Shown in pieces: positions 21,392-31,600 of a stretch of DNA of 64,000 nucleotides (its first letter is position 1; each line of letters opens with the position of its first letter). The stretch comes from Datura wrightii (lineage: Eukaryota > Streptophyta > Magnoliopsida > Solanales > Solanaceae). Made by a program: the position numbers and the translations under genes. A model generated the notes under the pieces. It was not told the DNA's origin, did no database searches, and saw only the letters and a list, made by a program, of their open reading frames with translations. The stretch spans positions 136,157,501 to 136,221,500 of the forward strand of contig JASDFA010000018.1 in NCBI GenBank assembly GCA_035772735.1, given 5' to 3'.

Positions 21392-22614
21392 TCAATCAAA
21401 GTATTCAACTTCTTCATCAGGTGCCAGTGCTTCGTCCTCCATGTCAGAATCGCCCCCGTCGTCCTCCTCCGACTCAACATCTGAGTTCTCCCGGCATGTC
21501 TCCTCATCGGTAGGGACATCATCATCCACGGGCTCCATAAATGCGGGCCCCACTCGGCATAAGGCTCGGGCATTCTCGTTGAAGGGGTAATCCAACTAGA
21601 GCTACCACATCTCATCCTCCATTGCGGGTCATCCTCCAATGCGCAACTGCAACACTCTGCATCCCGTACATGCGGGCCATGTACTGATCATCCCGAGCAT
21701 GTCGCTCGGCTAGTGTGAGCACCGTCCCATAAGTAGTGTCAGGTGCCTTGGTTTTGGTGACATCCAAGGCACGCCTGTCAATCTGAGGGATGTAATCTAG
21801 GGCCTCCTCCTCAATATTGTGGCACCTCAGGAACGTGGTAAGCAGACCACCGAACCCGTATCTATTCCCTTGATGCAGTTGGGCTCTCTTCATGGCGGAG
21901 ATGATCACCGCCCCAACGTTGATCTCCAACCCCTTCATCAGGGCATACACTAGACAAACTCTATCCCGGGTGACATCTGTCATGTGCACTCCCGGGATCA
22001 GGCACGAACAAACAATCTTCAACTAAATCCGGACCTCCCTCTTCATCTGAGAGTAGGGCAATGTCTGATGGTAGCCCATCTCCTTGTGCCTACCCCACCT
22101 GGCTGTCGATCGGGCTCCACATAAGTTGCGTCTGATGTCCGCATAGGGTGGAGCTATGTTCAGTTGACGGAGGACATGAGCGTCTGTGTCCCGCGCCCCC
22201 AGGATTGCATTCAAATGGTGGGGCTCAAAGGTGACTACCTGTCCTCCAATTTTTATGGTGTGGATGCGTAAGGTCGGGTTCCAATTGGCATAGAACTCTA
22301 GGATAAGATGGAGATTGCACTCCCTCGGTTCTTCAAAAAATGAAGTTTAGCCTCGCAGTATCAATCATGTGTACAATCCGCGGGAATTCCTGTGCCAGTG
22401 GTTCCCGTGCTATCTGCTCCTCCAGGAAGTATTTGGTTTCTTTACATTTAGCATACCATTTCTTCCCCTCATCAGTCACCCATCTGGTTCCGTATTGTCA
22501 GCATTGACCTCTTGGAACTGCTGGTGCTGCTGGAACTGCTATTCCCAATATTACCCTCTTTCTATTGGCGCCCGATGTGGATGCGCCTTTGCCCTTGTCT
22601 TGTCGCCCTGACAT
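21392..22614 (-). pseudogene. ORF3 of B2: 'putative plant transposon protein'-like, frameshifted
   Basis: I place the start at ATG 22614 (MSGRQDKGKGASTSGA), the counterpart of MASRQEKGKG in B3. There is a stop in the GQC-QYGTRW region and a frameshift in a T-run near 22333. The central domain reads HLNAILGARDTDAHVLRQL-like, then YADIRRNLCGARSTARWGRH, YHQTLPYSQMKREVRI, DVTRDRVCLVYALMKGLEIN and RYGFGGLLTTFLR. The end is ERHARDDQYMARMYGMQS and then the acidic tail SDVESEEDDGGDSDMEDEAL. The conserved pattern is that of the plant-specific family annotated 'putative plant transposon protein', whose biochemical role is unknown. The position downstream of pol is where Athila elements carry an extra ORF. 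Confidence 0.75.
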
Positions 22615-22694
22615 TGTTCCTGTACATTCGAACATTCAGTCTCAATGTTATTCGAGTCATAATTAGCTACAACTAAGGTTGGGTTTAATCGGAT

Positions 22695-22707
22695 CACCCC
22701 ACACTTA
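22695..22707 (-). promoter_or_regulatory. Third purine-rich motif of B2, upstream of ORF3
   Basis: The coding strand contains TAAGTGTGGGG, about 81 nt before the ORF3 ATG. It is the same motif as the tract by the LTR. Confidence 0.5.
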
Positions 22708-23326
22708 GTCTTTAGCCGTAATCAACACAATTCGACAAGACATTCATGATTTTGCCATTCTTAGCATTCAACATGCTTAGTGCATTCATATCAGTCGATG
22801 GAACAATTACTTTGTACTACTCAGACTTCATACAATGAATAAAAATTTCTCCATCGATTGAATTACATCATTATTAGCACTTTGCAATTTTTCTCAACAA
22901 CCTATGTAATTCTCCAATTGCATTCTCCCGAAAATCCCTCTTCTAACTTAGCATATTCAACATAAATCACAATACATTTCACTTCACCCAACATGCACAA
23001 CCCAATTTATCAACATTTTAAACCATTTAGTCTTCTTACTATTCAATCCTCAACCCTAGCTACCAATTTCGCAAGAATTTCAAAAAAATATGCAATCATT
23101 GAGTTCATCTACTCACAACGATACTATGAACATCATTCAATCATAACTCAAGTGATTTCAAGCTTATTTCTCACTTAGGGCAAGGTTTAATCACCAAACA
23201 TGTTCAAGAATCGATAATTTGAGCAATAATAAGGAAAAAATCAAGAACATACCTTTATTTCGATGAAATTGAAGAAAACTCGAAGAAAGTTGATCACTAA
23301 GTCCGTATCACATTGGGGGAGAAGGG
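22708..23326 (-). other. B2 post-pol spacer, left part, up to the B3 insertion
   Basis: It is AT-rich and non-coding. It ends at GGGGGAGAAGG, which matches GGGGGATGGG of B1 (9930) and B3 (28490). The rest of this spacer continues at 33020 beyond B3. Confidence 0.65.
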
Positions 23327-24717
23327 GATACATGCAAGTGCACGTGGTCGAACAAGTAGTAAAGTGGCTTAAGTAAGCCAAGTATCAATCCCACAGGGAC
23401 TGGGATGAAGTGCAATCTGCTCAAGTGTACTATATTTCGATTCTAAAAATGCAGACAATAGTGTAACCAAAAGTTTGATATTTTGTTTTATAATTTTTAT
23501 GCTAAATCTAAAATAACTATCTAATGTGAGTTTGAACTATGAATGAGAGCATGCTGAGGTTAAACGAACATGTAATGAAATTAATTATCGATATAATTTG
23601 GTTAGTCTTTTCCTCCAGCTTCTAGCCAAGAACTATTGCCAAGAGATTAAAACTCTCATATTTAACCTCACTTAAGAATCATGAACCATCCACCTACATT
23701 TCTGTGATTAAATGCATTTCATGTTCTAGCCATACAAACCCGGTTCCAAAATTGACTAATACGACTTTCAGGTATATTTCTATCCTGAAAGTAAATCAAT
23801 TCCCAATTTTCCTAAACCAAGAAAAGATCATATCCTATTAATTCACAACTTTCCAATTTCTTGCTCTCTCGAGTGAAACCGGACTTTTTAGATATACATT
23901 AACGTAGGCCACACATTAATGCAGTAAGAACAAGAATTAATAGAACAACATGGAAGAAAAGATGAAAAACCACTATGATCAACAATCCATTTCACTACAA
24001 TTGTTCATAACCTCAGTAAGAAGAGGATTTAGCTACTCATTTGTGGATTAAACATCGTTAAATGAGTGTTAAACATACAAGCAATTGAATTAAAGAAGAA
24101 GGAAAGAGAGAAAAACCCTGATATTTTCGTCCCCTCAACTGCTTGTAACCCACGTTCCTGCTCCACCAAGTCAGAATATTGAAAAATGAACCTAAGTGTT
24201 CTATTTATACTGGTAGGAATTTTTCCTGGAATAATAAGCAACGTGTCACGGAGTGCATCGCGGAGCACTGCCTCCGTGACACGCTACAGACGCAGACCTT
24301 CACTGGAACTGGGGGTCCAGGAAATAAATCCCAACGTGGCACGGCGTGCAATGCGGAGCCAAGCCATCGTGCCACGGAGCTATCGCGAACCCACACTAGA
24401 TTTGAGCTGAAAATTCCCATCTAGGCAGAAGGCCTCCGCGATGGCAGCGTGACATGGCTCCATCGCGGAGCCCCTTTATTTCATGCTGTTTAATGTCTTG
24501 TCCCTTGCTTGCATCCAAGTCCATCCCCGATATCCTCCAACATGCATTTTAGCTTCCCAAAATTACATTTTACCTGCAAAACAATGCTAATCATGTTGGT
24601 TAGTATAAATTCATATTTTATTACCAATTACATGAGAATGTATACACATTAATAGATAAACAAGGCGAAAATTGTACTTTTGAGTATCACATGGGCATAT
24701 AAATTTGCCCAAGATCA
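23327..24717 (-). repeat. 3' LTR of B3, lacking its first 28 bp
   Basis: It starts GATACATGCAAGTG, which corresponds to 31629 in the right LTR, and then matches to the end at CAAGATCA. The TATA box is at 24201-24209 (minus). The GC-rich modules are at about 24238-24470. Confidence 0.88.
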
Positions 24718-24720
24718 CTT

Positions 24721-24732
24721 ACCCCACACTTA
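24721..24732 (-). promoter_or_regulatory. Polypurine tract of B3
   Basis: The coding strand reads TAAGTGTGGGGT, next to the 3' LTR. It is one of three copies in B3. Confidence 0.65.
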
Positions 24733-26428
24733 AATCCTTGTTCATCCTCGAACAACAATCCAACACTTCATGCAATTTACATCCCAACCTCGCTACTTTG
24801 GTTCGACCATTTAGGCTACGGTCATACCGATTATTCAATACAGCAAATCATCAAGAAACATGCATGGTCCTATCAATGCAATGACCTTCAATACATCAAG
24901 ACCTCCTAGACTTTAAGAATCGACTCTCGATATTGGCAAACTCATGCAAATCAGCTGATCAAGATATCTGACACGAAAATTAATCTCTCATCAAGCATGT
25001 GCCCTCACAACACAAGAGAATCTTCCCCTTTTTGCTCCTATGACTCACAAAATTTTAAGCAGGGGCATGTAAACACAATTTCGCTTTCTCTCCCAAAATA
25101 ATTCACATGCATCATGTCATGACCCATTAGCTTGCCCTTAGTGTATTACTCCACTAATATAAAGAAGTGCAATGTAAGATCACGTAGGACTTTACTGGTT
25201 GTAATGGAAGCTACGGAACTAGTAAATATTGGGTTAGCCAATAATAGCCACTAGCATCCTTAAGCGCCTTTTCAACACATCCCATCAACTCATGGACATT
25301 GTTTCTTTTTTCATCATCCCATTCTTCATGTTTTTCTTTAGTTTGGCCTATCGTATTAAGCACACTTGACACAACAACAAAGATTATTCATGCACCTTCA
25401 TTATAGTTTATTTATAGCAAGTGCACCTTCAACCTTTTCTTTTCTTCTATCACTCTGCTTTTCTTTTTCTTTTCACCATTCTCACTCTTTGACACTTTGG
25501 GAAAATGATTTTCTCTTCTTAAGCGCTAAGAGTTTTGTATCGACTTTACGGCTAATGAAAAGAAGGGATTAAGCTCGGTTTACACATTTTGACAAAAAGA
25601 AATAAATAATAGGCTAAAGGCTCAATGGGCTGACTAGGGTATACAATCAAGGTGGGTACGACAAGGAAAAATAGAAACTCTCGGTTAAAACAAAGAAATG
25701 CCTACATCCTTTCCTACAATACACCTCCTTCATTTCGTTTTGCACACACACCAGGCAAGTTCTACACACGTCACAATAGCATGTAATAACAACACCTCAC
25801 TTCACACTCTTTGCACATGCTCAATTCAAGATGTATTCACAGACTCTTCAATCAGCTAATTACAGGAATTCAAACATTAAGCCTCAATCACACTGAATCG
25901 AACTCTATGGCCTAGGTATCTCAACATATTTACAAAGTTGCATGCTTTCATACGAATCACCTTTGCATTTTAAATATCATGTACAACACGTAACTAGAAT
26001 TTCGCAACCATACAGTAACTACAGGTTTTGGGATGCAACCCACCAAAGAAAAAAACTGAAAAATAATTGAAAAAAACTACTCCTAACGACTACATTTCCC
26101 TTAAAACAGTCGTCATCCATCCATCATAGGGAACAGTCACTACTATGACTTCGGTTCAATGGGACCATTCTCGGTAAAAGAACCGAAAACAAACGCCGAG
26201 AAACCCAAGAAGTAAAAAAATGTCAAAAATATCGATCATTTCGATAACAAAAATATGTACAGAATCAGCCAGCAACATTCAGCAACACACATCAATTTCA
26301 CATAAATTTACAATACAGAACAACACTTTAACAATTCACAAATCACAGGGAACAACAAAATTTCACATGCACGACAACAGATTAGAGCATACATACAAAA
26401 TAGCACAGCCCAGCACCTAACTACTCCC
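24733..26428 (-). other. B3 spacer between ORF3 and the 3' LTR, non-coding
   Basis: It is AT-rich and collinear with 7117-8874 in B1. The CTTAAGCGCTTAAG palindrome seen in B1 and B2 has lost a base here (near 25518). I see no gene. Confidence 0.7.
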
Positions 26429-26440
26429 ACCCCACACTTA
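26429..26440 (-). promoter_or_regulatory. Second purine-rich motif of B3, downstream of ORF3
   Basis: The coding strand reads TAAGTGTGGGGT, 69 nt after the ORF3 stop at 26509. Confidence 0.55.
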
Positions 26441-26508
26441 GCTCGAACACTGTCCCCAGTGTTCACAAAAATTAAAATAGCAAAAAATCGGGTGGTGGAA
26501 CTCCCTGA

Positions 26509-27729
26509 TTAGTCAAAGTAGTCCACTTCATCGTCGGGTGCTGCTGCTTCATCTCCCATGTCTGAATCCCCCCCGTTGTCATCATCGGACTCCACATCGG
26601 AGTCCTCCCAACGTGTATCCTTGTCTGTGGGGACGTCATCATCCATGGGCTCTACAAATATTGGCCCCACTCGGCATAGAGCCCTGGCATTCTCGCCGAA
26701 GGGGTAGTCTAGCTCGAGCTGCCATATCTCCTCCTCTGTCGCTGGCCTCCCTCCTATCCTCAGATGGAGCATTTTCATCCCATACATGCGAGCCATATAC
26801 TGATCATCACGAGCATGTCGCTCGCCAAGTGTAAGCACTGGCCCGTGGGTGGTGTTGGGTGCCTTAGTTTTAGTAACATCTAAGGCCCGCCGCTCCATCT
26901 GCGGGATATAGTCAAGAGCCTCCTCCTAGACATCTAGGCCCCTGAGAAAGGTGGTGAGCAGTCCACCAAAGCCATACCTATTCCCCTGATGCAACCGGGC
27001 TCTCTTCATGGCAGAGATAATTACCGCCCCCACATTGATCTCCAGCACACTCATCAGGGCGTACACCAGGCATACTCGATCCTGAGTTACATCTGTCATA
27101 TGTACCCCCCGGATGAGGCAGGAACAGACAATCTTCAGCCATATTCTGGCTTCCCTGTTCATCTGTGAATTGGGCAAAGTCTGGTGGTAGCCCCTCTTGT
27201 TGTGTCTGCTCCATCTAGCTGTCGATCGAGTCCCACACAAGGTGCGTCTGATATCCGCATACGGTGGGGTAATGTTCAGCTGTCGGAGTACGTGGGCGTC
27301 TATGTCCCGCGCTCCTATGATGGCATTGAGGTGGTTGGGCTCCAAAGTGACTATTTGCCCTCTGATTTTGATGGTGTGACTTCTGATAGTCGGGTTCCAG
27401 TTGGCATAGAATTCCCGAACCAGGTGCAAGTTACATTCCTTGGGCTCTTCAAAGATGAAATTGAGCCTAGCTTCCTCGATTCGGTGTACCATCCTAGGGA
27501 ACTCCTGTTCCAATGGTTCCCGTGCTATGTGCTCCTAGGGGAAATATTTGTTTTCTTTGTGCTTTGCGTACCACTTTTTCCCCTTATCCGTCACCCATCT
27601 TGTTCCGTATTGGCGGCGTTGGCCGCGTGGAACTGTTGGTGCTGCTGGGACTGTTGTGCCCAGTCTGACTCGCTTCCTTCCGGCGCCCGAAGTTGATGCG
27701 CCTTTCCCTTTCTCTTGTCTGCTTGCCAT
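26509..27729 (-). pseudogene. ORF3 of B3: 'putative plant transposon protein'-like, one frame with two amber stops
   Basis: This is the best copy of ORF3, 406 codons in one uninterrupted frame except for TAG at codon 65 (27535-27537) and codon 268 (26926-26928). B2 has GAG at both sites. The N-terminus is basic (MASRQEKGKGASTSGAGRKR). The core includes REFYANWNPTIRSHTIKIRG, NAIIGARDIDAHVLRQLN, DIRRTLCGTRSTARWSRH, YHQTLPNSQMNREARIWLKI, DRVCLVYALM and RYGFGGLLTTFLRG. The second part has TKTKAPNTTHGPVLTLGERH and ARDDQYMARMYGM. The last ~45 residues are strongly acidic and end EVDYFD. An in-frame ATG four codons upstream (27741) is also possible; I prefer 27729 because B2 starts there. The family name is recalled, and its function is unknown. 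Confidence 0.8.
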
Positions 27730-27810
27730 TTTACCTGTCAACCCAAGTAGACAAGATCAATGTTAAGCCAATGGATATTAACTTCGGCTAAGGTCAGGTT
27801 TAGTTAGGTT

Positions 27811-27822
27811 ACCCCACACTTA
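27811..27822 (-). promoter_or_regulatory. Third purine-rich motif of B3, upstream of ORF3
   Basis: The coding strand reads TAAGTGTGGGGT, about 82 nt before the ORF3 ATG at 27729. Confidence 0.55.
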
Positions 27823-29012
27823 GTCCTTAGCTACAGTTACAACAATACGACAAGATTATCTTTATTTACACACAATAACCAACTATACAATCATTCTTAC
27901 TGCGTTCAAAAAATTCGACGGTATATCTTCTGCGTACTACTCAAACTTCGTACTGCTAATCACAATCACTACCATCGATAACCTTTTACCCATTGCACGT
28001 AGCAAGGAAAAACAAAGAAACAAAAACAAAAACAAAAATTTATCTACACGAACCTATACAACCAACCAAATTCTTACAAATTTCAATATTCCTCTAACCC
28101 GAGAATCCGTCGTTCTATTAACATCCTAAAAATTAGTACATCGACTCATCTCATTCAACATGTACATCCCGACATGAAATTCATAACTTCACTACATTTT
28201 CAACTTCAAATTCAAAAACAAGCCCTAGAAATGATATTATCAAGCAAATTCGATTAATTTATGCAATTAACGAGTTCAAGCAATCATAACGACATTCTGA
28301 ACATTCATTAACAACAATTCAATTGAATTCATGATTAATTTCTTCTTAGGGCAACCTTAGCTCACCTCACATGCTCAATATCGAAGAAAATCAACAAGAA
28401 ATGAGGTGGAATCGAAGAACATACCTTGAAGTTGAAGAATTTACACAAACTTGATGATTTTCTTAGCCTACTCCGTGTCATGTTGAAGGGGGATGGGTTT
28501 TGGGGGTTTTGGTCGCGGAGTAATTGAAAAATAAGGGAAAGGAAGGGTTTTTCAGGGTTAAAAAGTAGTAAAATCGCGCGGGTCACCCGGCGACCCGGTG
28601 TGAACCGTCGCGATATACGCGGCAACGTGTCACGGAGTGCGTCGCGGGGCACTCCATGAAACGGAGCCATCGCGAGCCTGTTCTGGAAATTTTAAAAAAC
28701 CCGGATTATACCTCAACGTGTCACGGAGGGTAACACGGAGGTCCACCTCCATGACACGGAGCTATTGCCCCAGCTCACTGTTTTGCCACTTTTTGTTAAT
28801 TTTCATACCTCGCCTTTGCCTTTGCGATTCCGTGCATATTTTCCTCCGTTTGACCTGAAATTCATCTCACTATACAAAATCGGTTAGAATTATAGGTTTC
28901 ACTCTAAATAAAAATAAAACAAAAGCCAAAACGAAAATTTTTGTAGTAAATCAAGAAAAAGAAAAAGAAAAATCTATTTACACTTTACAAAAAGAAAGAA
29001 AAAAAAAATTTT
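27823..29012 (-). other. B3 spacer between gag-protease and ORF3
   Basis: It is non-coding: AT-rich 27823-28560, GC-rich hairpin modules at about 28575-28770, then A-rich to 29012. It is collinear with the B1 spacer. Confidence 0.7.
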
Positions 29013-29064
29013 CACGGGTTGCCTCCCGTGCAGCGCCTGGTTTACCGTCGCGGCTCGACGTCGT
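29013..29064 (-). other. Conserved hairpin-forming element after the B3 gag-protease stop
   Basis: The + strand CACGGGTTGCCTCCCGTG and GTCGCGGCTCGAC are unchanged from B1. Confidence 0.55.
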
Positions 29065-29069
29065 TAAGC

Positions 29070-31355
29070 TCAGTTGTCCTCTAGGGTGATGGACGATTTC
29101 TCTCGATCACCATCCTCCCCCCAGTAGTGCTTACACCGATCCGGTGGTTTTCCCATTAACTCCCGTGAATCCTTAATCTGCTCATCATCACCTTGACCAA
29201 TCACATTGATCACCGAGAGTTCTTCGTGCACCATCGTGAGCTTGGGTGCCTTGTACACATCGAACACCTCCACCTTGTCGTGTGCTCGCATTGTTAGCTG
29301 CCCCGCAGCTACGTCAATTAGTGCTTTCCCGGTCGCCAAGAAAGGACGTCCCAAAATAAATGGGACTTCCGCGTCTGGTTCAAAATCCAGCACGACAAAA
29401 TCTATCGGGAAAATTAAGGAGCCAACTTGCACCAAAACGTCCTCCACAATGCCATCAGGTCTAGCTAAGGATCGATCTGCCAATTGCAAGATTACTGTTG
29501 TGGGTCTAGGACTCCCTAGACCCAACTTTCTGAATACCGATGACGGAATCAAATTTATGCTCGCTCCCAAATCACACAATCCACGAGCTCGGATGCTTTG
29601 CCCAATAGTAATCTAGATAGTAAAGCTCCCAGGGTCTTTGAGCTTTGTGGGCAGTCTATTTTGAATCCGGGAAGTGCACTACTCCTTCAGAGCCACCGTA
29701 GCATACTCAGTTAGCCGACTTTTGTTTGCCACGATGTCCTTTATATACTTAGCATATTTCGGCACTCCCTGCAAAACATCAACAAGAGGTAAGTTAATAT
29801 GTACCTGTTTCAGCACCTCCATGAATTTCTTGAAACACGCCTCCTCCTTGTGTTTCTTTAATCGTTGAGGGAACGGGGGTGGTGGTCTTTCTGATTCAGC
29901 TTCCTTAGTCTTCCCCCTCTCAGTACTTTTCTCCCTCTCAACTTCTGCTGCTCCCGATTGTTGAGGTGGTCTTTCTGGTTCCACCTCTTTCAGCTGCAAA
30001 CCACTCCTTGTGGTCACTGCATTCACCTGCTTGGGATTGGGATCTGTGTCGCTCGAAAGTCCTCCTCTAGGCCTTGTGTTTTGGGCTCCAGCAAATTGCC
30101 CAAATTGATATTCAAGTGCCTTGGTAGCTAACTAGTTTTTTTTCACTTCGGCTGCCAATTTCACATAGTCAACCTACAATTGAGCTTGGTTAGCTATCAT
30201 AGTCTTAAACATCTCCTCAATGCTGGGTGATGGTGGTGGAGGAGGTGCACTGTTGTTTCTGAATTGTGCTTGATAATTCTGCTGCCCTCTTTGGTTCCTT
30301 TGCACACCCTGACCCGAACTTTGACCCTGATGGTTGTTGCTACCCCAGGAGAAATTAGGGTGATTCCTCCAATTGGAATTGTAGCTATTAACATACTGTT
30401 GGTGGTTCCTTTGTACATTACCCACAAAATTTACCGAGCTAGGATTGGCTCCACCACACTCAGCTGAGTGCTCACTGCTTCCACACAGTTCACACCACAT
30501 CTGTTGCACTGCATTCACTGGGGCTTGAGGATAGTTCATTGTCATGTTGCTGAAGTGGGTGTTAAGTTGATTTTGTAATGCAGCTATCTGTGCAGCAATA
30601 GCTGTAAACCTATCCACTTCTAGCACTCCTGTTGCTTTCCTTATCCCGCCTATTAATGAATCAGCATTCCATTTCGGATTGCCCTGCGAAATACGGTTCA
30701 ACAAGGTATACAACTCCTTATAAGTTTTGTCCAGTGCTTGTCCTCCAGCTGCCGAGTCTAGCAATATTTTGGTGTGGGGTACCAAACCCTCTATAAAAGT
30801 GTGCACCACCACATCATTGGACTGATGATGATGAGGACAATCCCGCAACATGGATTTGAATCTCTCCCAGGCCTGATATAAATTCTCTCCCTCTCTCTAT
30901 TTGAAACTTAGAATTTGACTTCTAAGTCTTGCTGTTTTACCGGAGGGAAAAAACCGTATCAAAAATTTCCTTGCAAAATCATCCCACACGAAAATAGAAT
31001 TGGGTGGCTCAGCTTTCAACCACCTCTTGGCTTCTCCCAATAGAGAAAATGGGAACAATGTAAGCCGGACATAATCTGATGACACTCCAACGGGGATGTA
31101 AGTGTCACTTATCTCCAAAAAATTTTGGAGATGCTGCTGTGGATCTTCATGAGGGAGACCGGTAAACTGCCCGCTAGTGTGCAGCAATTGCACCATATTC
31201 TGCTTAAGTTCAAACCTCCCTCCTGGCTCAGGTTTGCGGATGCTAGATGTGACATTATTAGCATGTGGGATTGCCACCTCGCGAACCGGCCGAGCTGCTA
31301 CTTCTTAGTGCACTAACACTGCCCGTACTACCGGTGGATTCTGTTGTTGCTCCAT
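29070..31355 (-). pseudogene. Gag-protease of B3, fused in frame to the integrase-end tail
   Basis: The start is ATG 31355 (MEQQQNPPVVRAV). The whole length is in one frame. Gag: FSLLGEAKRWLKAEPPNSIF, FFPSGKTARLRSQILSF, MLRDCPHHHQSNDVVVHTFI, and a zinc-knuckle-like CELCGSSEHSAEC followed by N/Q-rich sequence. Protease: CDLGASINLIPSSVFRKLG and EVPFILGRPFLATGKALID. The end CKHYWGEDGDREKSSITL belongs to the integrase end in B2. Stops include TAG at 30897-30899 (same site as B1 12345-12347) and others ending open stretches at 30174, 29679 and near 29582. The product would make particles and process them, but not copy or integrate. Confidence 0.85.
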
Positions 31356-31575
31356 GATCGTTTGTTTGAGCAACTACAGCTTTCTTTGTAGAGCTTCTCT
31401 CCGTTTACTGTGAAATATTCTTTCTGGCTCTATATACGAGTCCACCAGCTCCTTGTCTCTTTCCAGTATTCAACAGAAATTAAGTCTGCAAAATACAGGC
31501 TAAGACCAAGTTGTCAACCCAAAGAAAATAAAAATATAGTAAATTAACACTTAAAACAAATTCACCAATTGCCAA

Positions 31576-31594
31576 GTCCCCGGCAACGGCGCCA
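31576..31594 (-). promoter_or_regulatory. Primer binding site of B3 (tRNA-Asp type)
   Basis: The minus strand reads TGGCGCCGTTGCCGGGGAC, 6 nt inside the 5' LTR. This is the standard tRNA-Asp complement of Athila elements. Confidence 0.9.
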
Positions 31595-31600
31595 AAAACT

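Noticed and set aside
21392..22614. ORF3 as an independent host gene or DNA transposase
   Set aside because: The same ORF is at the same place in B1, B2 and B3, between pol or protease and the polypurine tract, so it belongs to the retrotransposon. No DDE-type catalytic pattern is visible.
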